A DNA stretch of 53,846 bases from Enterococcus italicus DSM 15952 (GCF_000185365.1 NZ_GL622241.1:488512-542357); one strand, 5' to 3'. Positions 17,530 to 27,254 are shown, counted from the stretch's first letter. A program made the numbers and translations. Notes: generated from the sequence alone by a model not told the origin.

Positions 17530-19032
17530 TCAATTACCTAAATACGCCGTTAATTTGGCTTGATTCACTTGTGAAAATGGTTGTAGTTTCGCTGGAAATT
17601 CCGCCAAGACTTGACGCACCATGCTTGGTTGGTCATTTTCAACCTGTAGTACTAGCAGTGGCTCGTGCAAGCTCATACGCAACAAGAACCAACCGGATCC
17701 GTATGGGTCTGATACGGTAAAGCGGACACCCTCTTCATTTTCCGAATCTAATGTCCAGCCTTCATGATTGCATTTTCGGAAGGCTTCAATCACTGATTCA
17801 CCTAAGCCGCGGTATTCATCAGCCATTAATTCAAAGCGAATTTCTTGTGTTTCTGCGGGCTGCTTCAAATCGGCAATCAGTTCATCTAATGAGCGGTGTT
17901 GGGCTTGCAATTTAGGTAGCAACATCAAAATTTTGGCAATCACATATGCTCCATCATCAAGAAAATAATTCTCTTTAAATGCCGCATGCCCACTTGTTTC
18001 AATCGCCAATTGGCAATCAACGCCTGCCGCATTAAGGGCAATCGCCTTATTAATCACATTACGATACCCTGAAATATAGCGGACTTGCTTCCCACCTAGT
18101 TGTTCAATAAATTGTTTCAAGTGATTCGATGTCGGAGAGTTCGTGACAATACTTGTATTTGGGTGTTCAGCTAAGACGATACGACTCAAGACAGCAATCA
18201 AATTATTGCGGTTTAAGACATCACCACTTTTAGTGACGACAGCTGAACGGTCGACATCGGTATCAAAAATTACACCTAAATCAGCTTGATTGTCTAAGAC
18301 TGCTGCTTTGATACTGGCCATTGCTTCTTTATTATCAGGGTTCGGGATATGATTTGGGAAATGGCCATCTGGTTCTAGAAATTGTGAGCCAGTGGTATCG
18401 GCACCGAGTGGTTGAAGTACTTTCTCGGCAAAGTACCCACCTGCACCATTGCCGGCATCGACAATAATTTTCAGACCTTTCAGTGGCTGTGCTTCTTTTG
18501 TCTGCATACCTAGACGAATTTTGGCTACTAAATCGTCTGCATATGGTGTCAATAGATCTGCTTTTTCAATCGTTCCTTGACTAGCCTGAACAGCCTCAGT
18601 ATGTTGCAAGATATAGGCAATATCGCTCTTCTCTGCACCGCCTGTTTTACTAAACACTTTGATTCCATTAAAATAAAATGGCAAATGACTTGCGGTAAAC
18701 ATAATGCCCGCATCGCAAGCGAATTGTTCAAACTGCGTACTCATAAACATAGCCGGCGTCGTTGCGAGCTGAAAATCTATGACATGTACTCCGAGATTCG
18801 TTAGCTCGTCCATAAAGGTTGCTGCAAGCTCTGGTCCACTCAAACGACTATCTCTACCCACACCGATTGTAAGTGGATTGGTTTGAATTGCTTTTTCATT
18901 TCTTAACCAATTCACCAACCCTTTGGCTACTTCTTTTACGACTGCTGGTGTCAAGTTGGCCTGGTGCTGCTCGGTCGTAATGGCAATACCGCGAATATCC
19001 GATCCATTCTGTAATTCCGTTAACTGACTCAT
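17530..19032 (-). CDS. Phosphohexomutase (phosphomannomutase/phosphoglucomutase family)
   Basis: This 500-residue enzyme of the alpha-D-phosphohexomutase superfamily moves phosphate between C1 and C6 of hexoses. The active serine is in FTASHLPFYFNGIK near residue 100 (the TASHLP variant rather than TASHNP). The metal loop is FDTDVDRSAVV, the sugar loop ETSGHAAFKENYF, and the C-terminal phosphate loop SDPYGSGWF. It is clearly not GlmM, which is shorter. TAGGAGG precedes the ATG at 19032. It lies just upstream of the nagB promoter, so a link to amino-sugar metabolism is possible, but the exact hexose cannot be told from sequence. Confidence 0.88.
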   Translation of the reverse strand: MSQLTELQNGSDIRGIAITTEQHQANLTPAVVKEVAKGLVNWLRNEKAIQTNPLTIGVGRDSRLSGPELAATFMDELTNLGVHVIDFQLATTPAMFMSTQFEQFACDAGIMFTASHLPFYFNGIKVFSKTGGAEKSDIAYILQHTEAVQASQGTIEKADLLTPYADDLVAKIRLGMQTKEAQPLKGLKIIVDAGNGAGGYFAEKVLQPLGADTTGSQFLEPDGHFPNHIPNPDNKEAMASIKAAVLDNQADLGVIFDTDVDRSAVVTKSGDVLNRNNLIAVLSRIVLAEHPNTSIVTNSPTSNHLKQFIEQLGGKQVRYISGYRNVINKAIALNAAGVDCQLAIETSGHAAFKENYFLDDGAYVIAKILMLLPKLQAQHRSLDELIADLKQPAETQEIRFELMADEYRGLGESVIEAFRKCNHEGWTLDSENEEGVRFTVSDPYGSGWFLLRMSLHEPLLVLQVENDQPSMVRQVLAEFPAKLQPFSQVNQAKLTAYLGN

Positions 19033-19120
19033 CTTCCTTCCTCCTATCCTATGATTCACTACCATTATACCAAACTTCCCTAACTGGTAGACTTGAACTT
19101 TTTGTGAGTATTGTTTTATT

Positions 19121-19163
19121 CAAAAAAACTTCAAACGCGCAGGATGCGAACGTTTGAAGTTTG
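19121..19163 (-). terminator. Terminator after the VOC pseudogene
   Basis: A perfect 12-base stem (aaacttcaaacg / cgtttgaagttt) is followed on the minus strand by a T-run. Confidence 0.88.
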
Positions 19164-19169
19164 ATAAGG

Positions 19170-19611
19170 CTAGTTCTTTTCGATGATTAGCATATTTTGT
19201 TCATCTAAGGCCCATCTATCTGCATAAGCCACCTCCCAATAATACCCATCTAAATCTTGAAAGTACCCACTATCCCCTCCCCAAAAGACCCTCTCTGCTG
19301 GTTTGATGATGTTCCCATTGTTTTACCAATGATAAAAACGAGTCGACTTCTTCTTTTGATTTCATATTGATAGCTAAAGTAAATCCTTTAAAGCTAGTCG
19401 AATCTATCTCTGGTGGATTGGCAGCATGAATATCTTTGGCTAACGCCTCACGTTGAAATAGTTCTAATTTGGTTCCTTGATTATCAAAAAAGACAATGGG
19501 TGGATTCATTTCTTTTTCATAACACTGGAAACCCAGTGCCTTATAAAATGCCATTGACCGGGCCACACTTTGCACACCTAAGCAAATCAAATTAATGCGG
19601 TTCAACTTCAT
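19170..19611 (-). pseudogene. VOC (glyoxalase/bleomycin resistance) family protein, frameshifted
   Basis: The first frame reads from the ATG at 19611 (AAAGGAG upstream) through LNRINLICLGVQSVARSMAF to VKQW, then runs into a stop at 19270. In another frame the missing half continues directly: NIIKPAERVFWGGDSGYFQD, then LDGYYWEVAYADRW, ending at a stop at 19170. This is exactly the expected VOC C-terminus. The register changes within about 19311-19318 (one base gained or two lost), in a G-rich run. The intact protein would have about 147 residues. Either the gene is broken or the read contains an error; no programmed frameshift signal is apparent. Confidence 0.88.
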
Positions 19612-19642
19612 CACTCCTTTGTTTCAATAGTACATTGTTTTA

Positions 19643-21424
19643 TTAATTGGTGCGAATTAGATCGTATTGCGATTGATACAAATGATGGTATTTGCCATTT
19701 AATGCCATTAATTCGTCATGCGTGCCTGCTTCAGCAATCGTACCTCCATCAACGTAGAAGATTTGATCACTATTTTTTATTGTAGACAGGCGATGAGCGA
19801 TAATAAACGACGTGCGCCCCTTTAATAGCTCTTGCAGCCCAACTTGTAACTGCTCTTCAGTTTTTGTATCAATACTGGACGTCGCTTCATCTAAGATCAA
19901 TAACTTAGGATCTGCTAATAACGCGCGCGCAAATGATAACAATTGCCGCTGACCAGCAGATAATGTACTTCCGCGCTCCTCGACGACAGTCTGATAGCCA
20001 TCCTTTAAATCTTGAATAAATTCGTGAGCACGTACAATTTTAGCAGCTGCTATTATTTCTTCTTCGGTCGCATCTAGCTTGCCGTAACGAATATTTTCTA
20101 AAATCGTCCCCGAAAAGATAAAGGTATCTTGTAGCATCACGCCCATCTGTGAGCGTAAGGAATGAAGTGTCACCTCGCGAACATCGACACCGTCAATTAA
20201 GACTTGGCCGGCTTGCACATCGTAAAACCGACTCAGCAAATTAATCACCGTCGTCTTGCCAGCACCGGTCGGACCAACTAAGGCAACGCTTTGGCCTGGT
20301 GTAATATGGAAAGACACCTTGCTTAAAATAGGCTTTGCTGGCTCGTAGCCAAATGTCACTTCAGAGAAACGCACCTCTCCTTTCATTGGTGGCAACGGCT
20401 TAGCATTAGGAGCATCTTGAATTTCAGGAATTTCATCCATCGTTTCAAAGATCCGTTCCAAATAGGCGGTCGCTGTAATCAAAGAGTTGTAGAAATTTCC
20501 AATATTGATGACCGGATTCCAAAAATTGTTGATATAACCAATAAAGGCAATCAGTGTCCCCGTCGAGATCGAGACTCCAAGTTGCTTAATTCCCACAAAA
20601 TAAATCAAGCAAGTCGTTAACACAGAAATATTTTGCACGACTGGCCAAAGCAAAAACTGAATCCTCACGGCTCTCATCCATGAACTACGATAGTCTTCGT
20701 TCACTTCGTTAAATACGTGATAATTTTCCCGTTCTCTTGCAAATGATTGGGTAATCTTGATGCCCGCAATGCTCTCGTGGATATAAGCATTTAAATTGGA
20801 TTGCTTGTTACTTAATACTTGGTAGGCTTTTCGTTGCTTTTGCTTAATGATCATGACTAAGCCAAATAATACCGGCAACAAAGCAAGACTATAGAGCGTC
20901 AATACTGGATCAATCCATGCCATAAAGAGTAAGGTCACCACGACACTCATCATGTCTGAGATCAAGTTGATTAATCCATTACTCAATAAATCACTTAAAG
21001 TATTGATATAATTGACCACGCGAATCAAGATTTTTCCATGTGGTCGATTGTCAAAATAGGAGAACGGCAAGGTCTGTAAATGGTGAAAAATATCAAACCG
21101 CATATCCTTTAACATATCTTGTCCAATCTCAGTGATTTTTAAAATCCGATACTTCATACACCAAGCGATGACAAATAGTGAAACAAAGAAGATGCCGCTA
21201 ATCCATAAAAGTAAGGAAATATTTTTCTCGGGAATGACTTGATCGATGGCAATTTTGGTAAAGTAAGGGCCTAACATACTCGCGATGTTCGCTACAAAGA
21301 TAACCAACAAAACTTTATAGATTGCGTCTTTATATGGCTTGACGTATTGCCCTAGCCGTCGATAATGTTGCCAATTAAATTCTTGTTCTAATTCTTCATC
21401 TTCTGCAAATGTATTGCGTGCCAT
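19643..21424 (-). CDS. ABC exporter subunit with canonical catalytic glutamate (heterodimer partner 2)
   Basis: This 593-residue half-transporter has a six-helix membrane domain (roughly residues 35-330) and an ATPase domain. Walker A is GPTGAGKTT, the signature loop is degenerate (LSAGQRQL), Walker B is LLILDEATSSID with the catalytic Glu, and the switch His is in IIAHRLS. It overlaps the upstream subunit gene by one base (TAATG), so translation is coupled. The pair corresponds to LmrCD, EfrAB or BmrCD-type heterodimeric multidrug exporters; the substrate is unknown. Confidence 0.93.
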   Translation of the reverse strand: MARNTFAEDEELEQEFNWQHYRRLGQYVKPYKDAIYKVLLVIFVANIASMLGPYFTKIAIDQVIPEKNISLLLWISGIFFVSLFVIAWCMKYRILKITEIGQDMLKDMRFDIFHHLQTLPFSYFDNRPHGKILIRVVNYINTLSDLLSNGLINLISDMMSVVVTLLFMAWIDPVLTLYSLALLPVLFGLVMIIKQKQRKAYQVLSNKQSNLNAYIHESIAGIKITQSFARERENYHVFNEVNEDYRSSWMRAVRIQFLLWPVVQNISVLTTCLIYFVGIKQLGVSISTGTLIAFIGYINNFWNPVINIGNFYNSLITATAYLERIFETMDEIPEIQDAPNAKPLPPMKGEVRFSEVTFGYEPAKPILSKVSFHITPGQSVALVGPTGAGKTTVINLLSRFYDVQAGQVLIDGVDVREVTLHSLRSQMGVMLQDTFIFSGTILENIRYGKLDATEEEIIAAAKIVRAHEFIQDLKDGYQTVVEERGSTLSAGQRQLLSFARALLADPKLLILDEATSSIDTKTEEQLQVGLQELLKGRTSFIIAHRLSTIKNSDQIFYVDGGTIAEAGTHDELMALNGKYHHLYQSQYDLIRTN

Positions 21425-23175
21425 TAGCCAGTCACCTCATCTCTAGATATTGCCAAGCCTAATTGTTTTTGATAGACCTCGTAATAGGCTCCTTTTTTTG
21501 CGACTAATTCTTCGTGCGTCCCTTTTTCAACGATGCGTCCTTTTTCCATCATCAAAATGACATCGGCTTCTCGGACGGAAGAAATTCGGTGAGCAATAAT
21601 AAAGGTCGTCTTTTCAGTCGTTAAGCGCGTTAATTCTTGCTGGATTTTGGATTCTGTCTCCATATCCACGGCTGAAGTAGTGTCATCCAAAATTAAAATA
21701 GCTGGATTTTTCGCCAATGCTCGAGCCAAAGAAATTCGTTGCTTTTGGCCTCCTGACAATCCCACGCCCCGTTCACCGATAATCGTGCTATAACCATCTG
21801 GCATTTTGCTAATGAACAGATCTGCATCTGCAATGCGAGCCATCTCGCGAATGTATGGTGCATCAGCTGTCGGATTTCCAAAGGCAATATTTTCTTCGAT
21901 AGTATTAGAAAATAAAAAGATGTCTTGCATCACCATCGCAATATTTTCTCTCAACTGCCTTACTGGATAGCTCTTAGCATCTTTGCCATCAATTTTCACC
22001 GTTCCACTAGTTGGATCATAAAATCGAGCGACCAAGTTCACTAAGGTTGTCTTACCCGAGCCTGTTTCACCTAAGATACCGATTGTTTGACCTGGATGAA
22101 TAGAAAAGGATATATCTGACAACACGTTATTCTTTGGATCATCAGAAAAATGAAACGATACATGATCGAATTCGACATCGCCATGAATCAGCACTTCTTC
22201 TGGATGTGTGGTAATTGGGATTTGTGGCTTTGTATTGAGCATTTGTCTAATTTTGATGCAGGCCGCTGAGAAGCGTTGCACGTCGTTGATTAGCCAGCCA
22301 CTCATCCGCATCGGCATATTTAGCATCCACAAAAAGCCATTAAACGCAATCAAATCACCCAAAGTCATCTGCTGATGAATCACTAGTAACCCACCTAATG
22401 CCAGCGAAATCAACGTCAGACTACCGGCAAATAAATCTAGCCACGGCAAATACGTCGCCGATACGTTGGCTGATGCCATATTCTTTGCCTTGTAATCTTC
22501 ATTATGATGAGAAAATTTATCAAGCTCGTATTGCTCTCTAGTGAAGGCCTTGACGACACGATTGCCTCCGATATTTTCTTCGACCATCGAGTTCAGCCGC
22601 GCAAAGCTTTCGCGAATCTCAAAAAAGACAGGATGTGCTTCTTTCGACATTTTGACAGTAAAAAAGTAAATCAACGGTGTAATCACCAACATAGCGAGTG
22701 TTAGTGGCACGCTAAGTGTAAACATGACCCCCATCGCTAGGACAAACCAAATGATACATTCTAAAATATTGTAGATCACCCATGAAACAAAGTGCCGAAT
22801 CGCATCCGTGTCTCCTGTCATCCGCGCCATAATATCCCCCACACGCGTATGATTAAAAAAATCAAAATCCAATTCTTGTAGCTTCTTATACATATCTTGC
22901 CGTAAAACAAATAAAGTATTTTGACCGACTCGTTCAAATAAAATTTGATACGAATACCGAATGACGGTGCGAATTAGTGTGACTGCAATCATCACTACTA
23001 AAAAAGGAAGCAGCCATTCAGTTTTTTGTTGATCAATCACGACATCGACTAATTTACCTGACAATAGTGGGTTGACCACGATCAAGGCTGCATTGAGTAG
23101 CAAAAAGATCAATGCTAGCCATAAGTGCTTGCGATAGGCTTTTGCATAGTGCCATATCCATTGAAAATTATTCAT
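21424..23175 (-). CDS. ABC exporter subunit with degenerate ATP site (heterodimer partner 1)
   Basis: This 583-residue half-transporter has the same layout as its partner. Walker A is GETGSGKTT and the signature LSGGQKQR is canonical, but Walker B reads LILDDTTSAVD, with Asp in place of the catalytic Glu. This Asp, together with the poor signature of the partner, is the hallmark of asymmetric heterodimeric exporters with one degenerate and one active ATP site. The ATG at 23175 with GGAGG upstream was chosen over a TTG at 23190. The operon is divergent from the AraC-type gene at 23354, a possible regulator. Confidence 0.93.
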   Translation of the reverse strand: MNNFQWIWHYAKAYRKHLWLALIFLLLNAALIVVNPLLSGKLVDVVIDQQKTEWLLPFLVVMIAVTLIRTVIRYSYQILFERVGQNTLFVLRQDMYKKLQELDFDFFNHTRVGDIMARMTGDTDAIRHFVSWVIYNILECIIWFVLAMGVMFTLSVPLTLAMLVITPLIYFFTVKMSKEAHPVFFEIRESFARLNSMVEENIGGNRVVKAFTREQYELDKFSHHNEDYKAKNMASANVSATYLPWLDLFAGSLTLISLALGGLLVIHQQMTLGDLIAFNGFLWMLNMPMRMSGWLINDVQRFSAACIKIRQMLNTKPQIPITTHPEEVLIHGDVEFDHVSFHFSDDPKNNVLSDISFSIHPGQTIGILGETGSGKTTLVNLVARFYDPTSGTVKIDGKDAKSYPVRQLRENIAMVMQDIFLFSNTIEENIAFGNPTADAPYIREMARIADADLFISKMPDGYSTIIGERGVGLSGGQKQRISLARALAKNPAILILDDTTSAVDMETESKIQQELTRLTTEKTTFIIAHRISSVREADVILMMEKGRIVEKGTHEELVAKKGAYYEVYQKQLGLAISRDEVTG

Positions 23176-23353
23176 TTCTTTTTCCTCCAACTTTTTTGCT
23201 AGTCCTATCTTATCCTTCCTGTGAAAAATAAGAATGGATTTATTTAGTCAGAAAGATGGATAATTTTACTCTAATTCGTAAATCACATATGCGTGTTTCT
23301 TTTTTTTGCGCTATACTAAAGAAAGCGATTAACATAACTGGAGGAATGAAACG

Positions 23354-24199
23354 ATGTTTTCTCAACCGGAAATTCTTTATGTCTTTGATGTTTGGAATCA
23401 GTCAGGAAATCATTCCGAGCGACATACACATGATTTTTTTGAAATCAGCTTTTTATTAGAAGGTGAAGCCCAGTATTGGTTTCAAGACCAGTGGCAGACG
23501 ATTCGAGGTGGCGACGTCTTATTATTTAATCCCAAAATAGTGCACGCCGAGCAACAGCAAGCAACTACTTACTCACACCAGCTGCATATTGGCATCCAGC
23601 AATTTCAGCTGCCAGATTTGCCCCCAAATGTCTTTCCAACAGACACACCGCATGTCTTGTTGCGAGAAAACCAATTACAAATTTTTAACAAGGCGTGGCT
23701 ACTGATGAAAGAATTTAATGATCAACCTACTGGCTTTAAGTCTATGGGGCAAGCGTTGGTGACTGAGCTATTGATTTTTTTACTACGCAGCATCCAGGCA
23801 AATCAACAGCTTGAAGAAGCGCAACAACCACTATTAAAAAACGAACGCTTGGCGCGTGTCGTTACCTCAGTTCAAAGCTACATCGAGCATAACTTTGAAA
23901 AAGATATCTCTTTGGAATCGTTGGCAAACGCTCATTTCGTGAGCCCTACCTATCTCTCTAAAAGCTTCAAAGAGCAATTGGGTATTTCACCGATTACATA
24001 CTTGATTCAAGTCCGTTTGACACACGCGTTTCACTTACTAAAAGAACAAAGCGGCTCGGTCAAAGATATCGCCCAAGCAGTCGGCTACGACGATGCCTAC
24101 CACTTTAGCAAATCATTCAAAAAAACTTACGGCATTGCCCCATCCAAAGTAAAAAAAGACGCCAGAGAAAGAACAAGAGGTCGTGACAAAAGCGTTTAG
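23354..24199 (+). CDS. AraC-family transcriptional regulator with cupin sensor
   Basis: This is a 281-residue regulator. The N-terminal cupin domain is recognised by SERHTHDFFEISFLLEGEAQ and GGDVLLFNPKIVHAEQ. The C-terminal 100 residues hold two helix-turn-helix motifs (ISLESLANAHFVSPTYLSKS and VKDIAQAVGYDDAYHFSKSF). GGAGG precedes the ATG. The last six residues and the stop codon are encoded by a dispersed hairpin repeat that begins at 24177, so the ancestral C-terminus has been replaced; the DNA-binding core ends before that point and should be unaffected. It is divergent from the ABC exporter pair, whose control it may exert. Confidence 0.9.
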   Translation: MFSQPEILYVFDVWNQSGNHSERHTHDFFEISFLLEGEAQYWFQDQWQTIRGGDVLLFNPKIVHAEQQQATTYSHQLHIGIQQFQLPDLPPNVFPTDTPHVLLRENQLQIFNKAWLLMKEFNDQPTGFKSMGQALVTELLIFLLRSIQANQQLEEAQQPLLKNERLARVVTSVQSYIEHNFEKDISLESLANAHFVSPTYLSKSFKEQLGISPITYLIQVRLTHAFHLLKEQSGSVKDIAQAVGYDDAYHFSKSFKKTYGIAPSKVKKDARERTRGRDKSV

Positions 24200-24298
24200 C
24201 TCTTAGCAATAAGCTCAGAAATTCCGAAAATTGTTCCTTAAATTTTTGAGAATTTTTGACTTATTGTCAAGAGAGCTGCTTTTGATACACCGTTTATT
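24177..24298. repeat. Long-hairpin repeat, unit 1
   Basis: The unit begins gaggtcgtgacaaaagcg and folds back on itself. gacaaaagc..agctc near 24184-24200 pairs with gagctgcttttg near 24273-24285, and the inner arms around agctcttagcaataagctca pair with tgacttattgtcaagagagct. The hairpin is thus about 100 bases long. Its first 52 bases recur as unit 2 at 24299, an offset of 122 bases. The left end supplies the end of the AraC reading frame. Confidence 0.8.
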
Positions 24299-24350
24299 GA
24301 GGTCGTGACAAAAGCGTTTAGCTCTTAGGAATAAGCTCAAAAATTTCGAA
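24299..24350. repeat. Long-hairpin repeat, unit 2 (left half only)
   Basis: Fifty-two bases match unit 1 with four or five differences, and then the similarity stops at tagaaacgtacg. The following cgtacgagtacgtacg is itself a small palindrome. This half unit joins directly to the other repeat type at 24371. Confidence 0.8.
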
Positions 24351-24370
24351 TAGAAACGTACGAGTACGTA

Positions 24371-24455
24371 CGACAAAAAGCCAGAAGCTTGAGAAATAAC
24401 TTCTGGTTTTTCAGGTCTATTTGCTTGTAGCTGAACAATTTGGTCTCAGCTTTTT
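24371..24455. repeat. Dispersed hairpin repeat, copy 2, between araC and dtd
   Basis: The core is aaaagccagaag, the loop cttgagaaata and the return arm acttctggtttt. It is followed by the characteristic tail ttgcttgtagctgaacaa and ggtctcagctttttt, which also ends copy 3. The T-run makes it a likely terminator for araC. Confidence 0.78.
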
Positions 24456-24910
24456 TATTTGGTTTCATTTTCGCGTGTATCATAGATGATTGTTACGGGG
24501 CCATCATTGACTAATGATACCTGCATATGTGCCCCAAACATTCCAGTCGCAACTGGGATGTTTTGCTCACGCAATGCTTGATTAAATGCTTCATACAATG
24601 GCTCAGCCACTTCTGGTCGGGCTGCCGCAACAAAACTAGGCCGATTGCCTTTTTTCGTCTGCGCATATAAGGTAAATTGTGAAATACTTAAAATTCCCCC
24701 ATGGATTGCAGCTAAGGAGTCGTTCATCTTGCCGTCCGCATCTTCAAAGACACGTAATTGTGTAATTTTTTTTACTAAGTACTGGACATCAGCTATGGTA
24801 TCTTCTTGATGAATACCAAGTAAGACCACAAAGCCTTGATTAATCTGACCAATTATTGAATTATCAACTGTTACTTGGGCACTTGAAACTCGTTGAACTA
24901 CTGCTCGCAT
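24455..24910 (-). CDS. dtd: D-aminoacyl-tRNA deacylase
   Basis: Dtd hydrolyses D-amino acids from mischarged tRNAs, and also glycine from tRNA-Ala. The 151-residue protein starts [16 protein letters not shown]. It carries the catalytic motif [17 protein letters not shown] (the conserved SQFT with Thr, near residue 78) and the cross-subunit NDGPVTI motif with Gly-Pro near the C-terminus. It lies three bases after rel on the same strand, the common rel-dtd pair of Firmicutes, and is almost certainly co-transcribed with it. Confidence 0.96.
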   Translation of the reverse strand: MRAVVQRVSSAQVTVDNSIIGQINQGFVVLLGIHQEDTIADVQYLVKKITQLRVFEDADGKMNDSLAAIHGGILSISQFTLYAQTKKGNRPSFVAAARPEVAEPLYEAFNQALREQNIPVATGMFGAHMQVSLVNDGPVTIIYDTRENETK

Positions 24911-24913
24911 CGC

Positions 24914-27127
24914 TTATCCTTTCATTCGTCGTACACTGTAAACATCTGGTACTTGTTTGATTTTTTCAACAATAGAATGCAAATGAGCTAAGTTTTGAAT
25001 ACCGACTGTCAGACGAATAGTAGCTGTTTTTTCTTTATTACTGCGGGCTTCTACGCCGACCAATCGTTTGGACATGGAGCTGACCGTTTGCAAAATGTCA
25101 TTTAACAAGCCCGAGCGATCATAGCCGTAAATTTCAATATCGGCATCGTATTCTTTTTCTTTGCTCGCTGTATCTTCCCATTCTACCTCGATCAAGCGCT
25201 CTTCGACGTCCTCAGAGCTATGGACATTTGGACAGTCCGCACGGTGAATAGAAATACCTCGTCCTTTGGTAATATAGCCGACGATTGGGTCACCTGGTAC
25301 CGGATTACAACAGCGACTAATTCGAACCAATAAGTTATCCACACCTTGGATGACAATGCCACCTTCATGCCGAACTTTCATTTTTTCTGGCTCTTTTTTG
25401 ACTGGTTGATTCAGTAAGTCTTGCACTTGTTGTTTTTGTTTTTCGATATCGCGTTCTTTACGCTCTTCTTCTGTTAAGCGATTGGCTAAAGTTGTCGGAC
25501 TGACTTCACCAAAGCCGACTGCGGCAAACAAATCTTCATCCGTCTGATAATTAAAACGACCGAGTGCTTCTTGTAATTTGGTTTTGGTCAGAATTTCTTT
25601 TGGAACAAAGCCCATTTCTGTCAACGTACGGACAACGGCATCATGTCCTTTCACCACATTGGCATCACGATCTTGGGTTTTAAAGAAGCGTTTGATTTTA
25701 TTTTTGGCTTTGCTTGTAGCAACTAATTTTAGCCAATCACGGCTCGGGCCAAATGAATTGGGTGACGTCATAATTTCAACAATATCCCCATTTTTCAACT
25801 TGTAATCCAACTGCACCATTTTGCCGTTGATTTTAGCACCGACTGTTTTATTCCCAATATCAGTATGAATATTGTACGCAAAATCGAGTGGGCTTGAGCC
25901 TTGTGGTAGCTCTGATACATCGCCATTTGGGGTAAATACATAGACTTTGTCGCTAAAGATATCCCCTTTGACCCCTTCCATAAAGTCAGAAGCATCGTAG
26001 CTTTCATCTTTTAGCTCCAAAATTTCTTTAAACCAACCGACTTGCTCTGTCATTTGATCGGGATTGACCTTGTCTGTCTTGCCTTCTTTATAGGCCCAGT
26101 GCGCAGCGACCCCAAATTCCGCAATTTCATGCATTTCATGTGTGCGAATTTGAATTTCGACTGGATTGCCATTAGGACCGATGACTGTCGTATGCAATGA
26201 CTGGTACATATTGGCTTTTGGCATCGCAATATAGTCTTTGAAACGACCAGGCATCGGCTTCCACTTAGTATGAATGGTCCCTAACACTGCATAACAATCT
26301 TTAATTGAATCCACAATTACACGAATCGCTAACAAGTCATAAATTTCATCAAATTGCTTTTTCTTATCCACCATTTTGCGATAGATTGAATAAATGTGCT
26401 TTGGCCGTCCATAAATTTCCGCGTAAATGTCCAGCTCTTCGGTTGCAATCCGCAATTCTTCAACCGTCTTATCGACATATGCTTCTCGTTCATCGCGCTT
26501 TGTCTTCATTAGGTGGACAATGCGGTAATATTGTTGCGGATTAATGTATCGTAATGAACGGTCTTCTAGTTCCCACTTAATGCGGCTAATCCCTAACCGA
26601 TGAGCCAATGGGGCATAAATATCTAACGTTTCCCGTGCAATGCGGCGTTGCTTGTCTTCACGCAAATGCTTTAAAGTCCGCATATTATGCAAGCGGTCCG
26701 CTAGTTTCACCATGATGACGCGCAAATCCTGTGCCATCGCAATCAACATTTTCCGATGATTTTCTGCGAGTTGTTCTTCATGTGATTTGTATTTGATTTT
26801 TCCTAATTTCGTCACACCATCGACTAACATCGCCACATCTGGTCCGAACTCTTCTGTCAAATCTTGGAGCGTCACATCAGTATCTTCGACAACATCATGT
26901 AAAAAGCCTGTTGCCACGGTATGCGGATCCATTTGTAATTCAGCTAGTATCCCAGCTACTTGAATCGGATGAATAATATATGGTTCTCCCGATTTTCGAA
27001 ATTGCCCTTCATGCGCGCTCGTCGCATAATCCAGTGCCTTTTGTACAAAGGCGACGTGTTCTGCGCTCATATAGCGTGCAACCATATTTATGACCCCTGG
27101 GCCTGTCAAGATGATATCTTTTGCCAT
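24914..27127 (-). CDS. rel: Bifunctional (p)ppGpp synthetase/hydrolase Rel
   Basis: This 737-residue RelA/SpoT homologue makes and degrades the alarmone (p)ppGpp. The N-terminal HD hydrolase domain is intact (HEGQFRKSGEPYIIHP and GFLHDVVEDTD), so hydrolysis is expected. The synthetase domain has YSIYRKMVDKKKQFDEIYDL and NMYQSLHTTVIGPNG. TGS (VFTPNGDVSELPQGSSPLDF), zinc-finger/RIS (ISRCCNPVPGDPIVGY) and ACT domains follow. The ATG at 27127 with GGGTAGGGAG upstream is preferred over a TTG at 27151. A long leader of about 165 bases separates promoter and start. Confidence 0.96.
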   Translation of the reverse strand: MAKDIILTGPGVINMVARYMSAEHVAFVQKALDYATSAHEGQFRKSGEPYIIHPIQVAGILAELQMDPHTVATGFLHDVVEDTDVTLQDLTEEFGPDVAMLVDGVTKLGKIKYKSHEEQLAENHRKMLIAMAQDLRVIMVKLADRLHNMRTLKHLREDKQRRIARETLDIYAPLAHRLGISRIKWELEDRSLRYINPQQYYRIVHLMKTKRDEREAYVDKTVEELRIATEELDIYAEIYGRPKHIYSIYRKMVDKKKQFDEIYDLLAIRVIVDSIKDCYAVLGTIHTKWKPMPGRFKDYIAMPKANMYQSLHTTVIGPNGNPVEIQIRTHEMHEIAEFGVAAHWAYKEGKTDKVNPDQMTEQVGWFKEILELKDESYDASDFMEGVKGDIFSDKVYVFTPNGDVSELPQGSSPLDFAYNIHTDIGNKTVGAKINGKMVQLDYKLKNGDIVEIMTSPNSFGPSRDWLKLVATSKAKNKIKRFFKTQDRDANVVKGHDAVVRTLTEMGFVPKEILTKTKLQEALGRFNYQTDEDLFAAVGFGEVSPTTLANRLTEEERKERDIEKQKQQVQDLLNQPVKKEPEKMKVRHEGGIVIQGVDNLLVRISRCCNPVPGDPIVGYITKGRGISIHRADCPNVHSSEDVEERLIEVEWEDTASKEKEYDADIEIYGYDRSGLLNDILQTVSSMSKRLVGVEARSNKEKTATIRLTVGIQNLAHLHSIVEKIKQVPDVYSVRRMKG

Positions 27128-27254
27128 ACTCCCTACCCCTTCTTTAAACAAATCGACGGATGTGAAAAAAGTCTGTACTTACTCATCGGACGCTCTGCCA
27201 ATGGCCACTTCTGTGATTGCTCGTTTCGTTCATTTTATCTTCAATAAAGAGAAA

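Noticed and set aside
24177-24350. Direct repeats of about 52 bases considered as the start of a CRISPR array
   Set aside because: There are only two copies, the second incomplete, each unit folds as a long hairpin, and no cas genes are near.
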